38,465 nucleotides of DNA from Nitrospiria bacterium (GTDB lineage: Bacteria > Nitrospirota > Nitrospiria > DASWJH01): contig DASWJH010000050.1 of assembly GCA_036397255.1 (NCBI GenBank), forward strand, positions 1 to 38,465. Direction: 5' to 3'. Under the pieces are notes generated by a model, which was not told the DNA's origin, searched no databases, and saw nothing but the letters and a program-made list of their open reading frames with translations. The position numbers and the translations under genes were made by a program. How positions within the stretch are numbered: position 1 is the stretch's first letter; every line of letters starts with the position of its first letter. Below, piece after piece: positions 16,849-25,079 of the stretch.

Positions 16849-16908
16849 GAGGTTTCATAAAAAAACCGCAGGGCCTTGTGTAAGAGCCTCTGCGGTTGAT
16901 CAAACCTC
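16849..16908 (-). promoter_or_regulatory. leader hairpin set of first cspA-type gene (putative attenuator)
   Basis: Between promoter and start codon on the minus strand, AACCGCAG and CTGCGGTT (16864-16897) close a hairpin whose 3' arm runs straight into a T-run, the form of an intrinsic terminator. GAGGTTT (16902-16908) upstream can pair with AAACCTC (16849-16855) downstream, enclosing it. The upstream GGTT can instead pair with the AACC of the terminator's 5' arm, an alternative fold. No minus-strand gene lies upstream whose end this could be. Confidence 0.65.
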
Positions 16909-16935
16909 CAAAACGCTTAAAGCAAAGTAAATAGC

Positions 16936-16964
16936 ATCTTAACAAATAAAATTAGCTAAATCAA
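16936..16964 (-). promoter_or_regulatory. promoter of first cspA-type gene
   Basis: Minus strand: TTGATT (16959-16964), 17 bp, TAAGAT (16936-16941). The same arrangement and spacing occur before the second copy, which supports the call. Confidence 0.6.
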
Positions 16965-17168
16965 GCAGAAAGTTCAAAAAATAAAGAAAAAGATCCATTG
17001 TTTTGGCTGTTGGGTAAAAATTGGGTACCGATTTGGGCTTTTTTAAGGAAAATCCTTTGATTGAAGAAAAATAATTTTTGGGTTGGTTTCGAGCCGTTTA
17101 ACCAGAATAAAATCAAAAGGGTTCAATCTTAAGGGTGTTTAATCGCTGATCTTCAAGGGAGGTAAAAA

Positions 17169-17977
17169 ATGGAAATAGTAATTTCAAAGGTTCAGGAGTT
17201 GGTGGCAACATTTGGCCTTAAAATCCTCGCGGCGGTTGCTATTTTAATCATGGGCCGTTGGGCTTCAAAATTCCTGACCAATATGGTTCGCAAAACAATG
17301 GCGAAAAGGGTATTGATCCGACACTGGTATCCTTTTCTTCCAACCTGATTTACGTGGGTCTGATGACCTTTGTCATCTTGGTAGCCCTTGGACAGCTCAA
17401 TATACAAACTACTTCGTTTATAGCGGTCCTTGGGGCGGCCGGTTAGCCATCGGCTTTGCATTACAGGGGAATCTGGCGAATTTTGCAGCCGGGTTCCTCA
17501 TGTTAATTTTCCGCCCGTTTAAAGTTGGAGATTAGGTAGAGGCTGGGGGGGGTTGCGGGGGTAGTGGAAGCCATCCATATTTTCACGACCCAGCTCAAGA
17601 GTCCTGATAATCGGACCATTATTGTTCCCAATTCAAAAATAACAGGGGATACCATCACAAATTATTCCAGCAAGGAAACACGTCGGGTGGATTTCGTTTT
17701 TGGGGTGGGATATACCAGTGACATTGACCAAATCAAACGGGTCATTGGAGACGTTTTATCGAAAGACGAACGGATTCTTAAAGATCCTGCCCCCACGGTA
17801 GGGCTCCTTGAGCTAGCGGATAGCAGTGTCAATTTTGCTGTTCGTCCTTGGGTCAAAACACCGGATTATTGGGGAGTCTATTTTGGCATTAACGAGAGTA
17901 TGAAAAAGCGGTTTGACGCAGAAGGGATAAGTATTCCATTTCCTCAAAGAGATGTCCACATGTATGAGTACAAATAG
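17169..17977 (+). pseudogene. mscS-type mechanosensitive channel, broken by several lesions
   Basis: Reading across frames gives a small MscS-like channel. The pieces are MEIVISKVQELVATFGLKIL with the first helices, LGQLNIQTTSFIAVLGAAG, then LAIGFALQGNLANFAAGF (the pore-lining TM3 pattern), IFRPFKVGD, VEAIHIFTTQLKSPDNRTIIVPNSKI (β-domain) and a C-terminal end at HMYEYK. Four lesions are visible: a missing base near 17305-17310 (AKRGIDP is split), a missing base near 17441-17447, an in-frame TAG at 17533-17535 where the channel expects a residue after KVGD, and one extra G in the 8-G run at 17545-17552. One lesion is a true nonsense codon, so reading errors alone do not explain the loss. No intact copy is in the window. 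Confidence 0.88.
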
Positions 17978-18036
17978 GTTTTGGGGAAAAAGGAATAAAT
18001 TTTCGCCGGGACAAAAAAGTGAGGAAAAAAAGGGGT

Positions 18037-18711
18037 CTAGGGGCTCAGCTTTTTTAGAAGGCCCAGACGATGTTCCATCTCATTTAGTTGAACCCGGATA
18101 TTTTCTTGTTTGGGGTTGATATCCAAAGATTGCTTTAAATTGGCTATGGCTTCGGTGAGGTTTCCTTTTCGATAAAGGTTTAAGGCGCGGGAATTGTAAG
18201 CGATGGCTAGACGATCCGCAAGGGCGTGCCCCGAAGAACCCATTTGGTAAGCCTTTTTGAAATGGGTGATCGCGTTGTCAAAATCTCCTTCCTGATAAAA
18301 GGAATTTCCTTTTTTAAAGCTGAGTTCAGCCAAAATATGGATTTCTTTGTTTAGGTTTTTATGTAATTTTTGAATTTCTTTGTTTTTGGGGTAAATTTTG
18401 AGGGCATGTTCTAGGGAATGACGGGCTTTCAATAATTCCCCTTGTTTTTCATACTGGATCGCGTTGGTTTCATAATAAACAACTCTGGATAACCGTTGGT
18501 TTGTTTTTTCAAGGTATTCCTTTGCTTTCTGAAATTCCGGATGGGAGGATGGGACATTTTTAAATTCCATTAAAGCAGATTGATAATACCCTTGGGTAAA
18601 ATAATTTTCCCCCCTGATGTAGGAATCGTTTGATTTAATAAAACCTTCCTCCTCCATTGAAGGAAAAAGGCTACATCCGCCCAGAAATCCAAGAAACCCT
18701 AACATCCCCAA
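18037..18711 (-). CDS. TPR-repeat lipoprotein
   Basis: 224 residues. The N-terminus is hydrophobic and reaches a lipobox FLGGC, so it is an exported lipoprotein. The rest is tetratricopeptide-like: RGENYFTQGYYQSALMEF, KQGELLKARHSLEHALKIYP, KKGNSFYQEGDFDNAITHFKKAY and LYRKGNLTEAIANLKQSLDINP. TPR proteins serve as scaffolds. The start is unclear: TTG 18711 and ATG 18705 are possible but have no ribosome binding site. The frame stays open and hydrophobic for nine more codons up to the TAA stop of the HD-GYP gene, which is in the same frame. The usual basic residues at the start of a signal peptide are missing, so the true start may be a rare codon upstream. It probably forms an operon with the HD-GYP gene. 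Confidence 0.75.
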   Translation of the reverse strand: MGMLGFLGFLGGCSLFPSMEEEGFIKSNDSYIRGENYFTQGYYQSALMEFKNVPSSHPEFQKAKEYLEKTNQRLSRVVYYETNAIQYEKQGELLKARHSLEHALKIYPKNKEIQKLHKNLNKEIHILAELSFKKGNSFYQEGDFDNAITHFKKAYQMGSSGHALADRLAIAYNSRALNLYRKGNLTEAIANLKQSLDINPKQENIRVQLNEMEHRLGLLKKLSP

Positions 18712-18738
18712 TAAAAAAAAAAGAGGGAGTATTGGAAT

Positions 18739-20184
18739 TTATTCGTTTTCCGAATATTGGTTTCTAATTTCATGAATAACTCCGCTCTCCCATAATTTTG
18801 TAAAATAATCTACTAAATCAGGGTCAAACTGACGTCCTTTTCCCTTAATTAACCTTTCTATTGCCTGTCCTTCCGGGAGAGCCTCACGGTATGGCCGGCT
18901 GGTAGACATGGCATCGAAGGAGTCCGCAATGGTGATAATTCGGCTAATTAAAGGAATCTTTTCCCCTTTGAGGCCTTGAGGGTAGCCTTTTCCGTCCAAA
19001 TGTTCATGGTGAAATAGGGTATATTCTGCAATTTTATGAAGGGGTTCGACTTTTTCCATGATTTGCCGCCCTATTTGGGGGTGAAGCTGCATGATTTGCA
19101 TTTCTTTTAAAGTAAGCCGCCCGGGTTTGGTTAAAATGTCATCTTTGACGCCGATTTTTCCTATATCGTGGAGAATGGAGGCCAACTCTAGTTCTTTTTT
19201 TTCATTTTGTGATAGGCCCATAAATTTTCCTAACCTAATGGAATATGCACTAACACGGCCACAATGCCCCCGAGTGTAAGGGTCTTTGGCCTCAACGGCA
19301 GCAGCTAAGGCAAGTGTTATGGCGATATTTCCACGTTCGACTTCTTCATAGGCAAATTTTAACTTTGAGGTCATGATATTAAAGGAGGAACCCAACCTCC
19401 CTATTTCATCCCGTGCCTTAATAGGGACAAAAACATCCAAATTTCCTTCCGCAATTTCTTGGGTGGCTTTGGCCAGGACCCTCACGGGTTTTAAAAAAAC
19501 TTTTGCTAATAGTAAAATGCCAGTCATTCCCAAGACCAACCCTAAACCCATTGTTTTATATAAATTAATTTTTGCGTCCTGAATTAAATCTTCAATTCCT
19601 TTTTTACTCAGTAAGAGATTAACTTCTCCAATCTTTTTCCCATCCATTTGGATGGGTTCAGTTATTTTAATGGTGATGTTTGGGTTTTTTTGGTTTTGCG
19701 CTTTTGATCTGACTTGGGTAATGGGGGAGTTTATTAAAGAAATTTTTTGGTGTGATGAAATTTTAGTTACATCGGAATGCATGATGACCACATTACGATG
19801 GTCTAAGATTGCAATATGTAATATATCCCCGTCTTTTTGAGTGGCTCCTACCAAAGCATTTAAGGTCAAAAGATCCTTTTCAAGAACGGCATCCCTCGCA
19901 CTCAAGGCTAAAAAAGCTGCGGTTATTTTCCCTCTTTTTTCGATTTCCTCGGAAAGGAGTTGTTTTTGCTGGGAAAGGGAAACAAAAAATACGATGAAAA
20001 TGACCATAAAAAATAAAAAGGTAAATAGGGCGATTAATTTTGATTTTAGGCTGTAAAAGCTAAAAATTAACGAGGTTTTACAGGTTTTCAATTTCTCCCG
20101 TTGAAGCCCATTACCTTTAGAGTAAAAAGGAAAGGATAGGCTTTTTATTTTTCTAAGAAAATGAATGGGTTGGAAAGTCACCAT
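18739..20184 (-). CDS. membrane HD-GYP domain protein with HAMP (putative c-di-GMP phosphodiesterase)
   Basis: 481 residues. A first transmembrane helix (LIALFTFLFFMVIFIVFFVSL, about 50-70) and a second (MGLGLVLGMTGILLLAKVF, about 212-230) flank a periplasmic sensor region of about 140 residues. A HAMP domain (KPVRVLAKATQEIAEGNL...) follows, then an intact HD-GYP domain with GHCGRVSAYS, LHDIGKIGVKDDIL, HPQIGRQIM, HHEHLDGKGYPQGLKG and ITIADSFDAMSTSRPYR. Members hydrolyse the second messenger c-di-GMP; all metal-binding residues seem present, so activity is likely. The ligand of the sensor region is unknown. The TPR lipoprotein follows 27 bp later and may act with it. Confidence 0.92.
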   Translation of the reverse strand: MVTFQPIHFLRKIKSLSFPFYSKGNGLQREKLKTCKTSLIFSFYSLKSKLIALFTFLFFMVIFIVFFVSLSQQKQLLSEEIEKRGKITAAFLALSARDAVLEKDLLTLNALVGATQKDGDILHIAILDHRNVVIMHSDVTKISSHQKISLINSPITQVRSKAQNQKNPNITIKITEPIQMDGKKIGEVNLLLSKKGIEDLIQDAKINLYKTMGLGLVLGMTGILLLAKVFLKPVRVLAKATQEIAEGNLDVFVPIKARDEIGRLGSSFNIMTSKLKFAYEEVERGNIAITLALAAAVEAKDPYTRGHCGRVSAYSIRLGKFMGLSQNEKKELELASILHDIGKIGVKDDILTKPGRLTLKEMQIMQLHPQIGRQIMEKVEPLHKIAEYTLFHHEHLDGKGYPQGLKGEKIPLISRIITIADSFDAMSTSRPYREALPEGQAIERLIKGKGRQFDPDLVDYFTKLWESGVIHEIRNQYSENE

Positions 20185-20449
20185 AGGTCAATTACCAATT
20201 ATAACAGGCATTTTTATTTGGGCAATTTTTCCCCTATGGTCTGATCTGAATGGGTTTTTGAAATTTTCTTCAAAGGTTTTGGCCGAAAACTTTAAATAAT
20301 GACTGAAAGGGTGGAGAAGATCCTTCCCAAAAGGATAGGGACTTTGGTTTTTAGGAAAGGGGAGAAGAAAAGGAGAGAAGAAGTTTTGTGAGACTCTTTA
20401 ACTAAAAATCTAAAGAAGGATGAGGAAAAGAGGTTTGGGTTTTTAAAAT

Positions 20450-22267
20450 TTATTTTTTGGCGACCCGTTTCCGTTCAATCTCATCCAAGACCCGCTTCCT
20501 GAGCCTAAGTGAGAGTGGGGTGACTTCAAGAAGTTCATCATCGGCAAGGAACTCGATGGCTTGTTCAAGGGTGAGAAGGCGTGGAGGAGTGAGTTGAATA
20601 TTTTCATCGCTTCCTGATGCCCGCATGTTCGTTAGTTTTTTGGTTTTGAGGGGATTTACAACAAGATCGTTTTCCCTTGAATGTTCCCCAATAATCATCC
20701 CTGCGTAGCATTTTATACCTGGTCCTACAAAGAGAGTTCCTCTCGGTTGGAGGTTAAAGAGTGCATAAGAAACGGTTTCCCCTGGTTCCATGGCAATTAA
20801 AACACCACGGGTTCGGGTTGGGATTTCCCCTTTGTATGAGTCATACCGGTCAAAAATATGATGCAAAATCCCGGTCCCCTTGGTTTCGGTCAAGAATTCA
20901 GATTGAAGACCGAGGAGCCCTCGGGCCGGGATTCGGTATTCAAAACGTGTTCTCCCATCGGTACCGTTTTGATGTTTGAGAATTTCCCCTTTTCGTTTCC
21001 CGAGCTTTTCAATTACGGCTCCTTGGAAACATTCCTCCACATCCACGGTCAATAACTCATAGGGTTCTAGGGTTTCCCCCTTCACTTTTTTGAGGATTAC
21101 CCTGGGCTTTGATACCGCCAGTTCAAAGCCTTCCCTTCGCATATTTTCAATTAAAATGGCCAGGTGCAATTCCCCTCGACCCGATACCCTGAACACATCT
21201 GCATTTTCTGTCTCTTCAATGCGTAGAGCCACATTGGTCCGAAGTTCCTGGAAAAGGCGTTCTCGAAGATGCCGGCTGGTGATATACTCCCCCTCGGTTC
21301 CGGCCAGAGGGGAATTATTAACCATAAATTCCATTGTCAAAGTAGGCTCCCCGACTTCAATGGGCGGAAGGGCAATAGAATTTTCCGTATCTGCAATGGT
21401 TTCTCCGATTTCAATTCCTTGCAAGCCTGCGATAGCCACCACTTCACCCGCCTGGGCAGATTCAAGATCAATACGTTCTAGTCCATTAAATCCAAACAAT
21501 TTTGTCACCCGGCCTTTTTCAACGTTCCCATCTCGTTTTACGCGAGCGATGGGATTACCGACCTTCAAAATTCCATTTTCAATCTTTCCAATGGCAATCC
21601 GGCCCACATAGTTGTCGTAATCCAAGGTGGTGACTAACATTTGAAGGGGAAGGTGTTCACTCCCAGATGGGGGAGGTACATGTGACAAAATTTTCTCAAA
21701 AAGAGGATTCAAGTCTTTGGGGGTATCCCCCAGGTTTTTGATGGCATAACCCTCTTTTGCAGATGCATAAATAATAGGGAATTCAAGCTGTTGATCATTG
21801 GCGCCAAGCTGAATGAAGAGATCAAAGGTGTGGTTGACCACCTCATCGGGTTGAGCCCCCGGGCGGTCGATTTTGTTAATTACCACGATTGGTTGAAGTC
21901 CCAGCGCTAAGGATTTGCCGAGAACAAATTTGGTTTGTGGCATTGGACCATCCACCGCATCCACCAAAAGGAGGACCCCATCGACCATTGTAAGAATCCG
22001 CTCTACCTCTCCGCTGAAATCAGCATGGCCCGGAGTGTCAACAATATTAATCCGATGCCCTTGATATCGGATTGCGGTGTTTTTCGCCAAGATGGTAATT
22101 CCCCGTTCTTTTTCCAAAACATTGGAATCCATTACCCGTTCCTGAATGGTTTGGTTGGCCCGGAAGGTTCCACTTTGACGGAGTAGCCCGTCTACCAGTG
22201 TTGTCTTACCGTGGTCAACGTGGGCGATGATGGCGATATTTCTAATTTTTTTCTGAATAGGGTTCAT
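20450..22267 (-). CDS. typA: translational GTPase TypA/BipA
   Basis: 605-residue ribosome-binding GTPase, linked in other bacteria to ribosome assembly and growth in the cold. G-domain motifs: [15 protein letters not shown] (G1), [13 protein letters not shown] (G2), [14 protein letters not shown] (G3), [10 protein letters not shown] (G4) and YASAKEGYA (G5). EF-G-like domains follow, with [21 protein letters not shown] and [21 protein letters not shown], and the TypA-specific C-terminal part [19 protein letters not shown] and [18 protein letters not shown]. Full length. Ribosome binding site GGGAAAATAGA precedes ATG 22267. A promoter and a hairpin with T-run stand directly upstream. Confidence 0.97.
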   Translation of the reverse strand: MNPIQKKIRNIAIIAHVDHGKTTLVDGLLRQSGTFRANQTIQERVMDSNVLEKERGITILAKNTAIRYQGHRINIVDTPGHADFSGEVERILTMVDGVLLLVDAVDGPMPQTKFVLGKSLALGLQPIVVINKIDRPGAQPDEVVNHTFDLFIQLGANDQQLEFPIIYASAKEGYAIKNLGDTPKDLNPLFEKILSHVPPPSGSEHLPLQMLVTTLDYDNYVGRIAIGKIENGILKVGNPIARVKRDGNVEKGRVTKLFGFNGLERIDLESAQAGEVVAIAGLQGIEIGETIADTENSIALPPIEVGEPTLTMEFMVNNSPLAGTEGEYITSRHLRERLFQELRTNVALRIEETENADVFRVSGRGELHLAILIENMRREGFELAVSKPRVILKKVKGETLEPYELLTVDVEECFQGAVIEKLGKRKGEILKHQNGTDGRTRFEYRIPARGLLGLQSEFLTETKGTGILHHIFDRYDSYKGEIPTRTRGVLIAMEPGETVSYALFNLQPRGTLFVGPGIKCYAGMIIGEHSRENDLVVNPLKTKKLTNMRASGSDENIQLTPPRLLTLEQAIEFLADDELLEVTPLSLRLRKRVLDEIERKRVAKK

Positions 22268-22291
22268 TCTATTTTCCCATGCTTTTTGACA

Positions 22292-22320
22292 AAAAAAATC
22301 GGGGCCCCGAAGGGTCCCGG
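22292..22320 (-). terminator. hairpin with T8 just before typA: terminator or leader attenuator
   Basis: On the minus strand, CCGGGACCC-TTCG-GGGCCCCG (one mismatch) is followed by a run of eight T. It ends only 24 bp before typA. It may simply end the zinc-ribbon gene transcript, whose stop is 80 bp upstream. A good promoter lies between that gene and this hairpin, however, so typA mRNA would carry it in its leader. Confidence 0.65.
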
Positions 22321-22330
22321 TGATAGTGGC

Positions 22331-22360
22331 ATTGTATCAGTATAAAGGGTCCGACGTCAA
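22331..22360 (-). promoter_or_regulatory. promoter of typA
   Basis: Minus strand: TTGACG (22355-22360), 18 bp, TACAAT (22331-22336). Transcription would start near 22324, only a few bases ahead of the hairpin at 22300-22320. Confidence 0.55.
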
Positions 22361-22399
22361 CCTAGGGAAGGGCGGAAATAAAAAAAGTTTACGGCACTC

Positions 22400-22801
22400 T
22401 TAGCGACCTGCGACCAAAAGTTTTTCCCCGTCTTTAAAGATGACCTGAATTTTTTCATCGGTAATCATGTTGGTTACAACTCCGAGGCCAAAGGTGGAAT
22501 GGTCGATTAGGTCATTGACCCTGAAATGACCCGAAAGAGCATAAGGGACCTTTTTATCGTTTCCAACCGTATTCATGATCTTTTCCCAGGCTTCTTGGGG
22601 AGAAATTTTTCCAGAACGTTTTCGGGGAGGTTTAATGGGGGCATTGGGATCGCGATATCGGTGAATCCCCCCGCAATCCCTGCATTGAACCTTTGCGATC
22701 CGGTCTTTTACCAAAGCGGTAATCACATGGACGGTAGGTTTCTTACATTTGGTGCAGATTGAGTCCGCTTCACCTCCAACACTGATTTTTTCTGTGGACA
22801 T
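22400..22801 (-). CDS. zinc-ribbon protein of unknown function
   Basis: 133 residues. A treble-type zinc ribbon is made by CTKCKKP (about 16-19) and CRDCGG (about 39-42). A basic linker (PIKPPRKRSG) and a C-terminal small β domain follow: GHFRVNDLIDHSTFGLGVVTNM, then KIQVIFKDGEKLLV. The end recalls the short Tudor-like or CarD-like modules in which 'H..FG.G.V' is followed by 'F..G.K.L', so contact with nucleic acid or RNA polymerase is possible. This is inference. AAAAAGGAG stands before ATG 22801. Confidence 0.75.
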   Translation of the reverse strand: MSTEKISVGGEADSICTKCKKPTVHVITALVKDRIAKVQCRDCGGIHRYRDPNAPIKPPRKRSGKISPQEAWEKIMNTVGNDKKVPYALSGHFRVNDLIDHSTFGLGVVTNMITDEKIQVIFKDGEKLLVAGR

Positions 22802-23050
22802 TTATTCTCCTTTTTGTAATTCATTGAAAAATCTAGTACTTATTATACCATGTTTGTGTTTAAGGTCACCTTTGTCTTGAACCACAGATTACCGGTCTTT
22901 TAAGGATTCAATTGCTTCTAGGTAATCTGAGATAACCTGGGGTATTGGGTGTAAGTAACCAGGTGATTTTCCTTTCACCCGGTTTTGGAAACCAGCCGTT
23001 CCGCAAAATTTTAATTTATTAAATTTTCCTCTTTTTTGAAGAAGAAAAAA

Positions 23051-23077
23051 AAAGCCTCCCGAATATATTCGGGAGGC
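23051..23077 (-). terminator. intrinsic terminator of the second cspA-type gene
   Basis: A perfect inverted repeat, AAGCCTCCCGAAT facing ATTCGGGAGGCTT, followed on the minus strand by a long T-run. It begins about 12 bp after the cold-shock gene stop codon. Confidence 0.92.
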
Positions 23078-23088
23078 TTATCCATAAG

Positions 23089-23292
23089 CTATGAAAGCTT
23101 AACGACGTTTGTTGCCTGAAGCCCTTTGGGTCCCTGGGTAATTTCAAATTCCACGGGTTGACCTTCATCCAAGGATTTAAAGCCATCCCCTTGGATTGCT
23201 GAGAAGTGAACAAAAAGATCCTCTCCGCTCTCCTGTGAAATAAAACCAAAGCCTTTACTGGCATTGAACCATTTTACATTACCTTTCGGCAT
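23089..23292 (-). CDS. cold-shock domain protein (second copy)
   Basis: 67-residue CspA-type protein with KGFGFISQE (RNP1) and LFVHFSAI (RNP2), beginning [14 protein letters not shown] and ending in NVVKLS. It is a close paralogue of the protein at 16600-16800. The promoter, leader hairpins and ribosome binding site (GAAAGGAGAAAA) are all arranged the same way, so the gene and its control region were duplicated together or kept under the same selection. Confidence 0.96.
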   Translation of the reverse strand: MPKGNVKWFNASKGFGFISQESGEDLFVHFSAIQGDGFKSLDEGQPVEFEITQGPKGLQATNVVKLS

Positions 23293-23340
23293 AACTACTT
23301 TTCTCCTTTCATACTTTGTTCTCTTTGTCTCAATGGGAAA

Positions 23341-23409
23341 GAAGGTGTTCTTTAAAAAAAAAAACCGCAGGGCTTTGATTAAAAGCCTCTACGGTTTATG
23401 CAAACCTTC
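23341..23409 (-). promoter_or_regulatory. leader hairpin set of second cspA-type gene (putative attenuator)
   Basis: On the minus strand, AAACCG and CGGTTT with inner GGCTTT and AAAGCC (23362-23397) form a hairpin followed by about 11 T. GAAGGT (23404-23409) can pair with ACCTTC (23341-23346) to enclose it. GGTTT just upstream can instead pair with the AAACC arm of the terminator (GGTTTGCATAAACC). The helix positions match the first copy although the bases differ, so pairing is conserved by compensating changes. Confidence 0.65.
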
Positions 23410-23435
23410 AAAACAATTGAAACAAAGCTAAGAGA

Positions 23436-23464
23436 AGAATAGCAAATAAACAGGAGAAAATCAA
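23436..23464 (-). promoter_or_regulatory. promoter of second cspA-type gene
   Basis: Minus strand: TTGATT (23459-23464), 17 bp, TATTCT (23436-23441). Same −35 box, spacing and distance to the gene as in the first copy. Confidence 0.6.
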
Positions 23465-23595
23465 GTAAAATTAAAGGAAAAAAGAATTTAGGGGCAATTT
23501 TGTTGAACCCCTTTTTCTCCAGAGAACCCCAAAGGGTTTACAAGCCGTAGGTAATTGTGAAAAAGGATCGTTTGTTTTGGCCTCCAGGCGGACCC

Positions 23596-23624
23596 TTGAC
23601 ATTAAAGGATTTTTAAAATAGTTT
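23596..23624 (+). promoter_or_regulatory. possible promoter of the small lipoprotein gene
   Basis: TTGACA (23596-23601), 17 bp, TAGTTT (23619-23624), about 48 bp before the start codon. Good −35, weak −10. Confidence 0.4.
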
Positions 23625-23671
23625 AGACCATTATAGGAATTCCATACCGGAAAAATCCTACGCGAGGGGGC

Positions 23672-24181
23672 ATGATAAAAAGAATTTTAAATAAGGAAGT
23701 CCAGAAGGTTTTTAAAAAGTTTTCAATGTTTTTATTATGTTCTGTTCTTGTATTTCAGCTTTTTTCATGTGGTACCATACTTTATCCTGAACGCCAGGGC
23801 CAAAAGCAGGGGGCGCTGGATATCGTTGTTGTTTTATTAGATGCAGCAGGGCTTCTCTTTTTTGTCATACCAGGAGTCATTGCTTTTGCCTTGGATTTTC
23901 ATACCGGGGCCATTTATCTTCCCCCAGACCATCCCAGAAGTAAAAATAAAAGACTGATCCAAACCGAACAAAAAGAGCTCTATGTGTTAAAAGTTGACCC
24001 TAAGCAGTTGAATGTGGAGGGCCTTTCTTCCATCTTGACTAAAGAAATGGGATTCCCTGTTCGTTTGGACGATTCTAATCTAATGGTTAAAAAACCGGAT
24101 GGTCCGGTGGATATTGCCAGTGAGTTAAAAAGGTTGTCCCAGTTCACTGCAAAAGCGGGTTTTTCCCCATCCCTCCCATAG
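23672..24181 (+). CDS. YceK-like small lipoprotein
   Basis: 169 residues. After a basic start, a signal peptide leads to the lipobox QLFSC (Cys at about residue 33), followed by GTILYPERQGQ. A hydrophobic stretch (LDIVVVLLDAAGLLFFVIPGVIAFALDF) precedes HTGAIYLPP. The order Cys-Gly-Thr/Ser-Ile, hydrophobic segment, Asp-Phe-x-x-Gly-Ala-Ile-Tyr resembles YceK/DUF1375-type lipoproteins of unknown function. That is a likeness by eye. The last 80 residues are soluble. It is a single gene. Confidence 0.65.
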   Translation: MIKRILNKEVQKVFKKFSMFLLCSVLVFQLFSCGTILYPERQGQKQGALDIVVVLLDAAGLLFFVIPGVIAFALDFHTGAIYLPPDHPRSKNKRLIQTEQKELYVLKVDPKQLNVEGLSSILTKEMGFPVRLDDSNLMVKKPDGPVDIASELKRLSQFTAKAGFSPSLP

Positions 24182-24423
24182 AGGGTGGAGGGAAATCTAA
24201 AACACACATTGGGTGATTTAAGTTTTTGCCCATTTTCAATTTGAATTCCCCCCTAAGAGAAACCATCTTCGATTTCTGAATTCAAAACTTCTTTTCAAAG
24301 GCCCAAAATTGTTTTAAAATGAACGGATCTATTTAAGAACGTGGAGCATGAAGTTCATCACAACCGAAAAGTTTTTCTGCCCGTTGGATAGTGAAAAGAA
24401 AAAAGATTTTTGATTGATAAGGT

Positions 24424-24981
24424 ATGATACATCTTGTTCGTATCGGCAATGTTCCCATCCATATTTTGAAAGAACTTGCCCATTCCTTATCTAAAACCTT
24501 CAAACTTCCCGTAAAAATGCACAAGCCGATCCATGTTCCGGATAAAGGTTATGACTCAGAGCATCACCAATATTCTTCAACTGAAATTTTAAAGACCCTT
24601 GTAAAATGGGATGAGCAAATTCGGTATCCAAGTAAGGTTTTAGGGATAACCAGTGTGGACCTTTACGCTGAGGGATTGCATTTCGTGTTTGGGGAGGCTG
24701 ATTTTGATAAAGGGGTGGCGATTATTTCATTGGCCCGTTTAGATCCAGAATTTTATGATCACACCTCGAATGATGCATTGTACCATAACCGGATATTAAA
24801 GGAGGCAATCCACGAGGTTGGGCATACCTATCGGCTTCTGCATTGTCCCGATGAGCTCTGCGTGATGCATTTTTCGAGTACCATTCGGGATACGGATCGA
24901 AAAGGGTGGAAATTTTGTATGAAATGCAAAGAGAAATTAGATCAAAAAGAGACCAGCGAAGTCACAGGAAGAATAATTTGA
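24424..24981 (+). CDS. archaemetzincin-like zinc metalloprotease
   Basis: 185-residue M54-type metalloprotease. The zinc site reads HEVGHTYRLLH (HExxHxxxxxH), directly followed by CPDELCVMHFSS and later CMKC, matching the archaemetzincin pattern in which four Cys bind a second zinc. The residue usually Gly in the metzincin site (HExxHxxGxxH) is Arg here, which may alter the active-site turn. The N-terminal half has the family outline (GITSVDLYAEGLHFVFGEAD, GVAIISLARLDPEFY). No signal peptide, so cytoplasmic. It is the first gene of a tightly coupled trio: its TGA stop overlaps the next ATG. Confidence 0.88.
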   Translation: MIHLVRIGNVPIHILKELAHSLSKTFKLPVKMHKPIHVPDKGYDSEHHQYSSTEILKTLVKWDEQIRYPSKVLGITSVDLYAEGLHFVFGEADFDKGVAIISLARLDPEFYDHTSNDALYHNRILKEAIHEVGHTYRLLHCPDELCVMHFSSTIRDTDRKGWKFCMKCKEKLDQKETSEVTGRII

Positions 24982-25079
24982 TGAACGCTCGATTAGCCTA
25001 TTGGATTTTGTTTAAATTGGCTTTGATCGGATTGATTGCCTTTTTACTGTACCGATATGGGATAATTTTTCAAGAATGA
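24981..25079 (+). CDS. 32-residue single-helix membrane microprotein
   Basis: ATG 24981 overlaps the archaemetzincin stop (TGATG), and its own TGA overlaps the start of the next gene (ATGA at 25076-25079). The product starts MNARLAYWILFKLAL, continues with a hydrophobic helix (IGLIAFLLY) and ends RYGIIFQE, so it is one transmembrane helix with a basic residue at each end. It is too short for routine ORF calling. Overlap on both sides argues strongly for translation by coupling. No family is recognised. Confidence 0.7.
   Translation: MNARLAYWILFKLALIGLIAFLLYRYGIIFQE

Noticed and set aside
16864-16897. cspA leader hairpin as a plus-strand terminator
   Set aside because: The T-run lies only on the minus-strand side, and no plus-strand gene ends just upstream.
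21090-21611. 173-codon plus-strand frame inside typA
   Set aside because: Antisense to highly conserved typA domains; composition is that of a codon shadow.
24171-24193. CCCTCC...GGAGGG stem after the YceK-like lipoprotein gene as terminator
   Set aside because: No T-run follows, and it overlaps the stop codon region; weak.
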